Shown: positions 10,831-24,300 of the stretch, piece by piece
How the letters are laid out: every line of letters starts with the position of its first letter
How positions within the stretch are numbered: position 1 is the first letter of the stretch
Source: Nemophila menziesii
Taxonomy: Eukaryota; Streptophyta; Magnoliopsida; Boraginales; Hydrophyllaceae
Reading direction: 5' to 3'
Length of the DNA: 64,000 nucleotides
Assembly (NCBI GenBank): GCA_029959085.1
Contig: JARWIR010000216.1
Span: forward strand, 1 to 64,000
The notes under the pieces: generated by a model
Seen by the model: only the letters and a program-made list of their open reading frames with translations
The model's database searches: none
What the model was told of the DNA's origin: nothing
Position numbers and translations under genes: made by a program

Positions 10831-11713
10831 TATTTAAAAATTAATAAAATTATATTAAAAATAAAATATAATGGTTAAAATAAGGCTAGTTTATGTATAA
10901 AAGGATAAATTAAATGTAATTTACGAATATTTAGTTTAGTAAGGAGGTTTTTTATAAAGTAAATTATTGAAGGTATTTTCAATAATTAGGTACTTTCATT
11001 AGATTGTTTTGAACAAAAACCTCTTAGAAAAACAAAAAAATTAACAAAATATAGATATAAACTTGCCCTGATTAAAGATATAATTCTTGTATTAATCTGA
11101 TTTTTGTAGAAGAAGCGGCTGTGGGGAATTTGTTGGTGATGATTGGCGGTGAGGACAATGGTAGAGCTAGTCGGTGGTGGTTATGGACGAAAATGGTGGT
11201 GGTCGATGAAAAATGTCAGAAGTAGTGGTAGTGGTCAGTGGACAATGTATGGAGGTGGTGGTGGTCGGTGATGGTGGAAGGATTTTAAATTAAAATAAAA
11301 TTAATAAATATTATATTATGAATATTATATAATTAAAAAACCAAAATAATAATTAATTGTGATATACATTTTGGATTAATGCTCAATAAACCCCTGCAAC
11401 CTTGTCCACTATCCTGTAAAAGACACTGTCTTTTTTATCCTCCTAAAATATATTGAGTCTGTTTTCAGTGGACGACAACAAATTAGCTTAGTGGGATACA
11501 TCATGAAATTATATTATAATATCATAAAAACGATTCATTAATTATTTTGAATACAAACCACAAAAATGATACGCATCAGATAAAGATTTTTTTTTTTCAA
11601 AAAAAAAAGGTATTCTTCCCAAAACTCAAAAAGTTGAGTTTTAAGAATTTTCTCAATACTCAAACCACTTTTTTCTTTCTATTGTATTTTTATTCTATAA
11701 TCTACAAACATAT

Positions 11714-11715
<2 letters not shown>
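10831..11715. other. Unassigned, GGTGG-rich in part
   Basis: No gene. 11120-11280 contains further GGTGGTGG-rich runs like those at 10060-10130 and 10665-10820. The remainder is AT-rich. Confidence 0.4.

Positions 11716-11803
<88 letters not shown>
11716..11803. repeat. (TA)n microsatellite
   Basis: About 44 uninterrupted TA units; the 140-aa frame over it is produced by the repeat. Confidence 0.97.
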
Positions 11804-11805
<2 letters not shown>

Positions 11806-11940
11806 ATGATATACTTATTGATTGTTATTCACAAACACTAAAAAAACTAAAAAAATATCAAGAATGCAAAAATAAAGCAAAAAAGAAGAATAAATTGAGT
11901 TTTGGAAAAATTTCTAAAACTCAAAAAAACTCAAACTTCT

Positions 11941-12001
11941 TGAAACAATATGTAAAAGAAACTAGTTGATGAGAGGATATATGGACATAAGAAGAGTATA
12001 T

Positions 12002-12074
<73 letters not shown>

Positions 12075-12238
12075 TCTTACTTTAAGGGAATGTACAAGCC
12101 CTTTATATAGGCAATATGAGACTATCCAACTACCCTACTAATTACATAATAAGTAGGATGTTACAAGGGATAAATGTGAAGTTTACATCACCCCACTACT
12201 TTATAATAATAATATCCACTAAACAATATTTCATAACA
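11941..12238 (-). repeat. 3' LTR of the copia-type element
   Basis: About 298 bp, near-identical to 16072-16315 except that it holds an expanded (TA)n run at 12005-12072. Confidence 0.8.
12005..12072. repeat. (TA)n expansion inside one LTR
   Basis: About 34 TA units; the matching place in the other LTR (near 16135) has only a few, so the expansion followed insertion. Confidence 0.93.
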
Positions 12239-15200
12239 CTCCCCCTTGGATATTATTTCAAATACACATATGATGTTGCCTCGTTAAAAATCTCGCTAGT
12301 AAAACTCAATGGGAAAAAAACCAGTCAAGGGAAAAAGAGTGCAACGCGTATGAATCTCCCTATGACTCTGTGGATAAAGTACCTTGATCATTAGTATTAT
12401 TGACTTATCTCATGAAATGGAATTATCTTTGCATAAAATTATCAAGTGCATCCATAAATTATATTGACATGATATTCATCTTGAACTTTACATCTTGGGC
12501 TTTTCTTGTGAACTTAAATTTGACCAAGTCGAGTTGAATATCCACCAAATTTTTATTGATATGCCTCATTAAAACCTTACTAGAAAAACCCTGTGGGACA
12601 AAAACCGAGTGAAGGAAAAAGAGTACATGATCGTTATCAATACGCTTTTAATTTTCCTCGTTAAAAACTTTGTCAGTAAAATCCTGTGGGAAAAAACCTT
12701 GACGAAGAAATAAAGAGTGCAATACGTGTTGGTCTCCCCCTCATGTAAACGTATATGTGATGATCTTCAATTTTGAATATAATCTCGATATTCAGTATCT
12801 TACACATTTTTATAATAGTAACTATAATTTCAAATTAAATAATATATGAAATCATATCGTCATATAACACTGGAATGATCCACAATCATGTGCAATTTAG
12901 AGTAATAAATATTCATGCACGTAATTATAAATAAACACATATTCAACTTATGAAATATAAAACAAATATATGGCAGGTTACATGACAATATATATGACAA
13001 ATAAAGATTGTTAAAGACAACAAAAGTAATACAAATATCATTCTAATATATCCCGGGATTTATGTATACGCGTTTTTAGTCTTCTAAAGGCTTTCATGTA
13101 ATTTTTCGTATCACACGATAAATATTGGTAAATTTATTTTATCATAAGACGCACATGAAGTCCTATATGAAACTTTCAGGCAAATATTAACTCCCAAAGG
13201 AATACGTCATATATTCACATTGACGGTGTGAGTATGATTATGCCTGACTGCGTCTTTTTATATTTGGCCAATTAATTTTTTTTAGTCGACATTATAGAAT
13301 GGAATTCGATTCAAGATCCTTGTTTTCATTTAGTAACTTTTACATGATCATTTGCACATATTATTTTATCATGATCAAGTTGTTTTTCGATTCCATATAT
13401 TTCTGTAGTAATATAATTGAATGAGATTCTTTTATCTTAATTTCTCAATACTGAGAAAATATTCAGGTACCTGGTACTCTTTTTAGAGTAATATTCTTTA
13501 GTTATATTTTCTACATTATCTCATGATAATTTTAGAAGTGCCAACTTGCTCATACTGCTCAATTTATGATATTTTGGAACCGACAGGTCGACCACGCTTT
13601 ACGCGTTGCAACGTATTTTTTCAAAGAAAATTAAGTTGAGGATGATCTTTTCAAGGTGAATAAGTGACTTAGTCACTTATGAATGCATCTTATTATTACA
13701 CTGAACTCATAACTTATTTGTGAGGATGAAGTTGCATCTTATAAAATATTTTTCAGCCCCCCCTCTTATCATGAGAATCTTACTTTATGCATAGTATTCA
13801 AGTATACATATTTTTCATGTGGCAAACTCAAGATACATATCAATCATTGTAGATTGAAATAAATTCTCATATTTGTTCATGATCTCATCTTTGTGCATAA
13901 TGGTGGAATATTTATATTTTATGTTGCACAACTAACAGTATATAGATGGATACTATAGGTTTTTGACCAATGAGGGTATTCATGATTTTTAGTTGGACTT
14001 TTTTTTCAATATGACCGTATATATGTATAAAGTTGTATGTCAATAAGTCATATTAGCTGAATTCACAACCAATTGTCTATTTTAAGAAAATATATATTCT
14101 ACTAGATCATATATTTCTCCCCCTGAATTTGGCTATTGACTTCAAATAGTACAAACAAAAAATGAGATATCCTAGTAATATTTATTTTAGGATTTAAACA
14201 ATATTGATAAATATTGTATTAGTGGTTGTGGTTATAATAATGATTATATTCATGATAATGAATTTATATTAATAAACATGACGGAAAAGCCTAACATAGC
14301 AAAATATTAGGGTCATCAAACTTATATCACTTCATGTGATGGTTTTGCCGATTGGTCATGTTGATGAGTTTTTATTAAAGAATAATATCAATTTTTTTGT
14401 GCATATCGAGCATATGAAACATCTCAATACAAGATATTTTGTCACTCTATTTTTTGAAATTTAATCGAGTTGGACGCGCTCATATATTATCCTTTGAGAA
14501 GATACGATAAAGATTTAGTATCCTTCATAGAAGTATAAGTTTATCCTCTCGTAACTGATTTAATATTGGATTTATCCAATGACATTCATCATAAAATAAT
14601 TATGTCACATAATTTTGTCGAGTAAATTTTTTCACTTATGACATGATGATTTTTATTTTGTTCAAATACAAAAATGCATGATGATCGATTGGTCTAAAAC
14701 AACATATTCAAGTATCCTCTTTACAAGAGGGCGGTGGTTCAAATCTCACTTCTAACATTTAATTATCTTTTTATTAAAATGTCATCCTATTAAGGATCCA
14801 TTTCAGAATTTATCTTTCTTTTTGTTTTCATGATTCAATAATCATGTCAAATAATCTTTCGCAATTTCAAGTTCACGATTTTTTTTATGATAACGTGTTC
14901 TTTTCAGGAATACGTAATTATTTCTCCAACCCCGTATGATTTTCAAAGTCAGTGACAAATATAATGTATAATTGTTCATTATATCAAATTTTTGATTCGT
15001 GATAACTATATAAATCATGAGATTAGGCTTTAAGCCCCGTTTGAGATAATTTTGAAGAAATATCATTTTTTTCTACACAATCGTTCTTAGATGTGTTACT
15101 TTCTTCTCAAATGATTATTTTTCACTATCATTTGTGACATTTATATGGCTTTCAAGGTCATGTCAAACGAATATTTTAACATTAAATATTTCATAGAATT

Positions 15201-16071
15201 GATAATAGAATTTTTTTTCATGTCATTAAGATGTATTTGAGAATGAAAGAGAATTCATCTCAATACTTATTTGTATGATTCAATAAATCATTTTTTCCAT
15301 AAAATATTGAGACTTTAAGTCTATAATTAACGATATTATGATAAATGAATTCCATAATCTTTCACAGATGCTTTCGCAATTTCAATCCACTTTTTTTATT
15401 GTGGTGTATTTGGATTACATGTCCAATTTTTTCGTATAAGCATTATTTCTCACTTGATTTCAAATTCAAGATATATGACAAAAGTATTGCTCAATATATG
15501 AACAAAATTATTTTATTAGACTCGTTTTCATGAATCATACTTTTGTAACAAGTGGACTTGAATAATTTCACCCATGAATCATTATCAAGTTGGATATAAT
15601 AATTTCATCAATTGTTTCTCAATATTCAAATTTTTTCTTGATAAGTTCATTGAAATGTTTTTTTCTTTATAAACATCTCGAAAGTTGTTTTTTCGTAAAC
15701 AAGATGAGTTTCAAATTGTTTTTAAGCAATCATAATTTATAAATTGAAGCAAACATTCAGTTGCTTATTCTCGTCATTTTTTCAATGATTGTAATTCTTT
15801 TCTTGAAGTAAACTTGTACAATTTGAAGTTGAATATTCTCTTTCAAATTCATATATTTGAAGAGGTATATGAATTTCGATTAATCTTTACTCTCTATTAG
15901 AATATATTTTCAAATAGAGATGAAGTAATCAATTATATTATAATATAACATAAAGAATTAAAAAAAAAATATATCTTACCTCAAGATTACTTACCTCTAT
16001 ATAACAAAAAAAAATTATGAAGAGTCTCAAATCATATTAGCTCGATTGGTAAAGTCGTGCTCATAACGTCT

Positions 16072-16315
16072 TGAAACAATATGTAAAAGAAACTAGTTGA
16101 TGAGAGGATATGTGGAGATAAGAAGAGTATATTATTATATATGTATTTTCATCTTACTTTGAGGGAATGTACAAGCCCTTTATATAGGCAATATGAGACT
16201 ATCCAACTACCCTACTAATTACATAATAAGTAGGATGTTACAAGGGATAAATGTGAAGGTTACACCACCCCACTACTCTATAATAATAATATCCACTAAA
16301 TAATATTTAATAACA
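16072..16315 (-). repeat. 5' LTR of the copia-type element
   Basis: About 244 bp; on the minus strand it runs from TGTTATTAAATATT to TTTCA, with a TATA box in the middle. A few substitutions separate it from the other LTR. Confidence 0.8.
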
Positions 16316-16546
16316 AAACTGGATAGTTGTCTCCATTTCTCCACTAATCTAATTTGGTCTCGAAATTCTATCTAAATTTATGTATAAGTAGGAAACATTT
16401 TTTTTTGCCCCCTAACCACAACATCTAAAATTCAACTATATGACGTTGGAATTATTTGGACATTTAAACTTCACTAGCATCTTGCAGAGCCTTGAAGTTG
16501 ACTCATCAAATCTTGAAAAGATTAACATTCTCTATGCTATTATTCC

Positions 16547-16632
<86 letters not shown>

Positions 16633-17171
16633 AATTAATTGTGATGATTATTCCTTTATATTTATATAGGGTCTTTAAGATTTTTAATAAATTAATCTAT
16701 TAATGCATTTAAGGAGGTTATTCATTTAGCCCCTTAGCCCAAGTCGGGAACGGAGAAAATTATTCATTTGTCGAGTTTATTCATTTATCGAGGTTTAACT
16801 GTAATAAGTTTCAAAATATTACAAAGGTTTAGCCTATAGATAGTTGAGAGTTTTTTTCTTTTCGAATCTTGATAATGCCTTTCAGCTTTTCGTGTTTTTT
16901 TTTTCTTTTTTGCTTCTCCATATTGAAGAAAGAATTTATTAGGTCATGTTTGGTTTGTGAAAATATATTCTATTTTTAATTTTAGAATATATTTAAAAAA
17001 AAAGATTTAATATTCATTATTTTCAGAAAATTTGGAAAAGGCGTTTTCACATTGTCCAATATAGCCGCATATTCATTTAATTTTTTTAAAAACTGTTTTC
17101 ATTTTCTCTAGGCAAACACATTTTTATTAGTGTTCTGAAAAATATAGAAAATGAAAATAGAAAATATCCAT
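16316..17171. other. Unassigned spacer with a pogo-type terminus
   Basis: No gene. A (TA)n run lies at 16553-16630. The sequence before 16801 reads, inverted, CAGTTAAACCTCGATAAATG and is followed by TA. This is a pogo/Lemi-type terminus like the one at 17174; its partner end was not found. Confidence 0.5.
16553..16630. repeat. (TA)n microsatellite
   Basis: About 39 uninterrupted units. Confidence 0.96.
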
Positions 17172-17173
17172 TA

Positions 17174-18039
17174 CAGTAAAAACTCGATAAATGAATACCC
17201 GATTATTTAATAAACTCTCTAAGATAATATTTTTACTGATCCCGACTCGGAGATAGGATGCTAAATTAATACTTCGCTAAAATTATAAGATAATACATTT
17301 TTTATGATTCCTATAGACCCCAATTTAAATATAAATTAATAATTTCTTATATACTACATATTACATGAAATGTTTATGAAGTTTTCTTTAAAAATTACTC
17401 AATTGTCTTTTGTTTTTTGTTGAACTTAATTTTACCTTGAATGTCGTTCCTACTTTTTCTTATCATTGTAAGAACTTCCGATGTTGTTTTCTCATAACTC
17501 AACAAGAAAGTATTCAATGTGATTGCCGCTTTAATTGCTTTGTTTCGCGAATAGGGCTCCATGGTAGAACTTTCATCACTATCTTCATCATCTTTATCAG
17601 TTTCAATAACGCTCTCAATAATTTCTTCTTCAGTCAACAACTGTACAACTACATTTTCTTCTAGGTTGTTTAGGACATCTTCGACATCCATTGGATTGTG
17701 ATAATTTAACTCTTTGATCAAATTTTGAAGTTCTTAAGTGCTTGCACTACCTACTTGTTCATCGGAGTTCTCAAAAGCCATGTTATCTATTGATCCAAAT
17801 TTACAATGACGAAAACAGTTCGCAATCGTATTTGCATGAACATCCATAGTCCATACTAAAATTGCAAAATTCATTGCATCTAACACATTTATTTTTGCTA
17901 GATTTTGATATGCATTGTATAACAATTTAGTGGAAGTTTAAATGGTATTTGTAAATTAGGTATTACATTATAAATTAATAATTTTTTTAATTAATAAATT
18001 TTGATAGTTACAAATGTATTAATTTATAGAGTTTTATTG
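17174..18039 (-). mobile_element. Deleted pogo/Tigger-like element
   Basis: The left end CAGTAAAAACTCGATAAATG and the right end (inverted CAATAAAACTCTATAAATTA) are imperfect inverted repeats, each flanked by TA (17172-17173, 18040-18041), as for Tc1/mariner-superfamily pogo elements. At 866 bp it retains only the C-terminal part of the transposase. Confidence 0.8.
17395..17925 (-). pseudogene. Pogo/Tigger-like transposase, C-terminal remnant
   Basis: The minus-strand frame contains KINVLDAMNFAILVWTMDV followed by TIANCFRHCKFG, the conserved segment after the DDE catalytic core of plant CENP-B/Tigger-like transposases, then an acidic tail (EEEIIESVIETDKDDEDSDE). A TAA at 17734-17736 interrupts it in frame. 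The helix-turn-helix DNA-binding domain and catalytic residues are absent. Confidence 0.75.
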
Positions 18040-18346
18040 TATATTCATGAACCAAACTAGGCGTTAGCTTCTTGAAAGATCATTTCCGATCCAATGTCAA
18101 AAAATGGATATACATACAATCAGTTGCTACTGTCAAAATTATATAACGTAAATTCAAAATTGTGTATGACGACAAATGCTCAATGATCTAAAATGAAAAT
18201 GCCGAGAGTGCTCAACGTCTCCTAACGAAGAAAAAAGAAATAAAATGAGCCGAGAGAGAAAAACAAAGTTCAAATAAATTTCTTTCTCTGTATTCCTAAG
18301 TATGGATGGATATGTATAATCATTCATATAAATCCTGTAAATCTTC

Positions 18347-21300
18347 TCAAGCCAGGTCTGGGCCTGTGGGGAGTGGTTCATAACCATCGTGATGCTTGAC
18401 CGTGCAATCTGTTGCCTTAGCCACTGGGATGAATTTGAGAACAACTCCAACTACCAAGCTAAAACTGCCCATCAAGATACTCGCCGTCCATAAGGACAAA
18501 CTTAAAGGTACAGTATCTGCAAATGTACCTAAAAATTCTATTATAATTGCTTGGAAAACTACTGTGAAGACTATGATACTCATGAATAACCAGCTGCTAA
18601 ATAGCCCTTGAAGAACATTTATTTTCTCCATGTCTCGGCTATTTATTTCATTAAATACCTACACATCATTCACAAAGAAAATTCAGTCATCAGACCTCAT
18701 TTAGGTGGCACTTATAGGATAACAGAGAATTAATATATCTACCTGACAAAACACAAAGGTGTTGAATATCAAGGTGTTGAGAATATCAGTAGAATCTTCA
18801 CCATAAAGAGAGAAGAGGTTTTTTCCATTGAACTGGAGTAGTCCTAGGACAAGTAGTTGATACACACTCTGACCAATAATGTTTCTCCACATGATTTGTG
18901 TAATAAAGTTAACATTTCTCCCAATAGGTGGGTTTTTCATTAGTCCATCGTGTGGAGGCTCCGTAGCAAGTGCTAGTGCACCTAGCGTGTCCATTATCAT
19001 GTTCACCCAAAGCAATTGAACAGCCGTAAGAGGTGCGGAACCTGAAATAAATCTTATATATTAACCTTATAATAAATTATAATCTATTTTGAAAGATGAA
19101 CAAGGCTAATAAAGAAATCACCTGATACACAAGCAGAAATGAAATTCAGCATAAGAGCAACAACATTAACTGTCAATTGGAATTGCACAAACTTTTGTAT
19201 GTTTATATAAATCGATCGACCCCATTTCGCCACAACTACTATAGTTCTAAAATCATCGTCCAATATCACAACATCAGCGTTTTCTTTAGCAACCTATAAT
19301 TAGTAAAACATTAAGGAGATTATATAATATATGATATGACATGGGTGATGAACTTAAACAAACCTCTGTTCCAGCTATACCCATAGCTAGTCCAATATCT
19401 GCTTCGTGCAAAGCAGGAGCATCATTAGTACCATCCCCAGTAACTGCAACAACTTCTTTCAATTCTTTCCTCAAAAACGAGACTAATTTGTGTTTGTCTA
19501 GTGGTAAAGACCGTGCCATAACTTGCAAATTTGGTATAATCTTCTTCAATTCCTCGGGGTCTTTATCGCGAAACTCTTGTCCTTCTATAGCTACACCATC
19601 ATGAGTCAAGATCCCACATTCTCTCGCAATAGCCTTGGCCGTATTTATATTATCACCTGTCACCATTCGTACCTTAATCCCCGCAGCTAAACAAGTTTGA
19701 ACCGCTTCTTTCACTCCTGGACGCACCGGATCTTTAATCCCCACCACTGCTACAAGTGTATAGTTTTCTTCCGGAATATCCTCTCCTTCTTCTATATCTT
19801 GATAAGCTAGACAAAGCGTTCGAAGAGCTTCCGAGGCAAAACCATTTATAACTTCCGTTATATTATTTCGTTCTTCATCGGATAACGATACAGATCCACC
19901 GTCTTTGTCTATAATCTTGTCACACATGGATAGAATAATCTCCGATGCACCTTTACAAAACGCTCGGAGCCCAGTTCCGGGAATATCAACAAGCACAGAC
20001 ATCTTCTTTTTCACGGAATTAAACGGTTCGACCTTCACTATATTTGAGTCTTTCCGTAATGCATTAGGGTCCCCTTGAAATAACAACCCGAATTCTAGTA
20101 ACGCTGTTTCGGTTGGTGAACCGAGGACACTTGATTTCCCGTCTTTACCTCGTACAACCTCAGCACTCGTGTTCTGATAAATCGAATGGAGAAGTAAAGT
20201 GAGTACATTTTCCGGCATATTATACTCTAACGCAGTGCCTGTTCCATTACTTCGCATTGTTTTAGCCTCTCCGCATATCCATAGTTTCGTTACTACCATA
20301 TGATTTGTAGTTAATGTTCCTGTTTTATCCGTGCAAATGCAAGTAGCGGACCCCATCGTCTCACATGCAGCGAGATGTCTCACTAACGCTTTATCATTCA
20401 TGAGCTTTTTCATCGCAAAGGCGAGACTTAACGTAACGGCTAAAGGAAGACCTTCAGGTACGGCTACAACTAATATAGTAACTGCAATAGCAAAGTAATT
20501 CAAAAGATTCAACGCGTCATTTATAGACCAATTTCCAATCTGACCATAAATCGCTTTCACTGCTATAAACCGTCCGGTCAAAACCAAAAACGTTAAAATC
20601 GCGAAACCCAAACCGATTTTTCCTATCACTGTTGCTACACCGTTTAGCTTCACTTGTAAAGGTGTTTCGTCATCTCCACCTTCATTTAACGTAACCATTA
20701 ATTGTCCCCATTCTGTTTTCATACCAACGGATGTGACAAGCATTTTCCCGGACCCGTCTTGAACTTTAGTACCGGATAAAAGAAACGGTTTCTTTTTCTC
20801 TTTATGTACCGGCTCACTTTCCCCAGATAAGCTTGATTCATCGATGGTTAAGGAGTAACCGGTAATAAACACTCCATCAGCAGGAACTTGATCACCTATC
20901 GAAAGATGAACAATATCTCCTACTACTAAATCGTAAATAGAAGCCTTTTGTCTACTTCCATCTCGAGTAACTTGAACCATTATATTCTTTTTTTCTTTAT
21001 CCAAATCTTTGAATTGCAATGATTGTCTATAATCACTTATAGCAGTGACCATCACTACCAAGACTATACAAAGTAATATCCCAACACCATCATATAAACC
21101 AGCGGGCCACCCTTCAGTTGCGATACCAACTCCGATTGAAACAGCGGCACATACCATGAGAATTATGAGAGTTAGATCTTGAAGAGCATCCCATATAAAC
21201 ATCCATAATGGTCTTGAAGGTTTCTCAACAAATTGATTTAATCCATAAATTCTCTGTCTACGTTTTATTTCATTTGATGCAACTCCTTTTTCTAACGTGA

Positions 21301-24300
21301 CTGATACTTTCTTTGAAAATCCTTCGACTCCACCATGATTATCGAAGCGCTTCATATCATGAGAGCGAACAATGGAAGCAAGTTCATCTGGATCAATTCC
21401 GAAACCAGCTTGCCTAACTTCTTCGGACAGCGTATAATCACTTGCATGAACCGCTGAGAAAGTTGTTGTCACAAGGTTAAAGAATGTTAAACAAAGAAAA
21501 GCAAAATGAAAAGTGTATAGTGAAGATCATACCATCTATAAAATGCAGTGCTGCTTTTTGTACGTATAACGCTACTCTTATCTTTTCCTGAATGATAAAC
21601 GAAAATCTACGTTATGCTACTGAAACAAAAGTTTAAAACTTCGCTAGAATTCAACGAGCTAAAGAATAAGAATAAATCCTAATTTAGTTTGCTCATTTGC
21701 TCATCTATAAAAAAAAGATAACGTACATTTTTTTGGCTGATTCACTACTTTCGTGCCTGGTGTCTTTTAAATAAGCGGATCTCAAGAAAATCTAAAGGTC
21801 ATGTTTTTTTTTTTTTTTTTGGTCATCGTAAAGGTCATGTTAGGACCAAATTGTTTTTAGAGCATTATCATATATCATTTTTATTTTATTTATTTTACTC
21901 TTATTAGCATTAAAAAAAAAGAGAAAAATATAATTAATTAAGAAAAAACAATTTAATTAGTGATTAAAACTTATCCATAAAAAATGATACAATGAAACAA
22001 ATAGAGATAATTTATAGGATTATTGCCCAAGAAACACCTCAAGTTAGAATTAATTCCCACTCACCTCAACTACCATTTTTTTGCCCATAAAAGACACATA
22101 TATTTTGTTTTTTTTCTTTTCTTTCCCTTAGAAAGAGTCGTTTGAGTTATGGGAAGCTTCCCATAACTCAAACTTTAAGTAATGGAAAGCTTCCCATAAC
22201 TCAGATTTCAAGTGTTGGGAAATTTCTCATAACTCAGATTTCGAGTGTTGGGAAATTTGTCATAACTCATTGTTCTTTAAAAAAGACAATGCCTTTTACG
22301 GGCAAAAGAGTAAGGTGGCAGGTGTCTATTGGGCATTAATTCAAATTTATATTTTACTCTTATGTTTAATAGTTTGAATAAATAGTTATCCCCATCTAGA
22401 ATAGTGGGTGACACTTGAGAAAAATTTACTATAGTTTAAACCTGGGTCAATCAAATCTATTAAAATGTATTTCTTGTAACCTTCTCTCCATATGTCAATT
22501 TACCAGAAAAACGTAAACTCTTTGACAAAATAAAAAACAGAAGCTTTCAACATAGTTCTTCTCTTATATTTTTTTGTACAATAAATGAACTTTATATAAA
22601 AATTGACATTTGACCGAATTAAGAACAATACAGAAAGTCAGAAACAATCAAGTTACCAATAACATGCACCTATAAAACTAATGAACGCCACATGAAAGCA
22701 TGAAGAAAATAAAAATAATAAATTTTGTGCTTATACGACGATTGTAGTTTTGTGCTTTAGCCTGGAAAAGCCACAAAAAGCAGGTGAAAACCCGTACGCC
22801 TAATAAATTGAAGAAAAAGTTATACAATTAAGTCACGGCCTGATAATTTTTTTTATGCAAGGCAAACACTCTCAAAGTATTCCGCTTAAGATATCTGTAT
22901 AAATAAGATTTGCAAATTGCAATGATCTACTAAAGTTTATCTTATATAATACTATGGCTTAATAGATTCATTTAATTAAAAGTAAAGTAGATCTACTTAC
23001 TCTATATATAGAGTGCACCTCTTCCATCATGCGTGTATCCTTAAAATTTAATCGTTCAGAGGTGGGAAAGGTATTTTCTTATTATGACTTTATCAAATAA
23101 GAAAAATCGTATTTAGTCTACATGATGAATTAAGTTACTAAGAAATTTCTCCACATCTATTTATTAATACATTGGTGAGAAGACTTAGAAGATTCAAAAT
23201 CCCGGAGAAGAAAACATTACATGACTTGTGCAATAAATAAAGAATACTAGAAAAAAGTTAAAAGACTTTTAAGAGATGAAAAATCAAATGCGTGTGTTAA
23301 TAAATCTTTTTTTTCCAAGAACATTCGCTAAAAATAAAAACTTATAACCCATTACATATCAATGGAACTTATTTTAATCATCTAATACTACTATTTTTAT
23401 ACAAACCAAAGCTAATACTGCTATATTTCTACAAACCAAAGAGAAATTTAAAACTGTTTATTAATAATTTATCTTCCCAGTTAGATAGATGATGATGTAT
23501 CTAGTGCATTTCGTAAAAATATCAATCACCTTATTGTTAGAGCAGATATGATTGACTTTTTAAATTGGAAACTTAATAAAGCATTAAGTAGAAGTGTAAA
23601 GGACATCTTATGGGCGGATCCAAAATGTTCGAAGTGAGCTATTTGAGTGCCCGTCTCAATTTATGTTACGAACATGATATGGATAATCGAGAAGTAGTCA
23701 ATAGATTTTTATTGAGAGGGTTTTATATCTCACAAAGTTTAATTTTCCAAGACTCCATCGAATAATAGGTTGGATTTATCTTCGAAAAGATAAATCATTT
23801 TCCAAGAGATACTAAGATTTTTTGATGTATTGGAATTACATTTCAGTAGTATAAGAACATATTGGATAGTTAATCATTACCCCTAAATGGCTTCACCATC
23901 ATTACAACTCTACAAGAGTCTCACTCAAGTCGATGTGGTCGGAAAAGAGCTCAATTTGCCGCCACATACTCTTATTGTTAGTGATTTATTTTCCCCATTA
24001 CATCGAAAGAGTTATATTTAAATAAAATTTCCTTCATCACCACTTAGTATTCTAGTCAGTAGAGCAACCATTAAGCTTATTTTTAGTAATGTTCACATTA
24101 AAATAATGAGACTAATTGAAATCTACACATCTATGTAAGAGTAATATGATCTGATGAGGGCAAATCAAAGGTACATATGTATGGAGAAGAATATCTGATC
24201 AGACCTGGATGGTTTTACGTTTACGTTCGACTTCAGCGCGCTTGGCAAGATCTGCAACCATTCGGAACCTCCTTCTGGGGTTCTTTACCAACCAAACAGC

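Larger units (their letters stand above)
11941..16315 (-). mobile_element. Non-coding copia-type LTR retrotransposon
   Basis: Two long direct repeats flank a 3.8-kb AT-rich interior without gag or pol frames. Read on the minus strand, the repeat starts TGTTAT, has a TATA box (CTATATAAAG) and ends CA. A polypurine tract AAGGGGGAG (12239-12247) abuts the 3' repeat. Next to the 5' repeat (about 16036-16071) lies tRNA-like sequence with a CAT anticodon-loop-like stretch, a plausible internal-tRNA primer site. Three repeats of a CCTCGTTAAAAAC...CCTGTGGGA block (near 12280, 12565, 12655) are a 3' non-coding feature I associate with copia elements. No 5-bp target duplication is visible (CTTCT versus AAACT). 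It is a large retrotransposon derivative or a very decayed copia element. Confidence 0.75.

Noticed and set aside
11547..11969. 140-aa open frame
   Set aside because: Consists of a (TA)n-encoded Tyr-Ile run flanked by A/T-rich sequence; no protein signal.
14715..14755. B-box-like GGTTCAAATCTC
   Set aside because: No A box or foldable tRNA around it; chance match or old SINE scrap inside the copia-type element.
16036..16071. tRNA-like sequence (TTAGCTCGATTGGTAAA...CTCATAAC)
   Set aside because: It lacks an acceptor stem and a B box and abuts an LTR, so a primer-site explanation fits better than a functional tRNA gene.
22146..22275. CRISPR-like regularly spaced palindromes
   Set aside because: The units are directly adjacent, diverged, in a plant intron and without spacers or cas genes.
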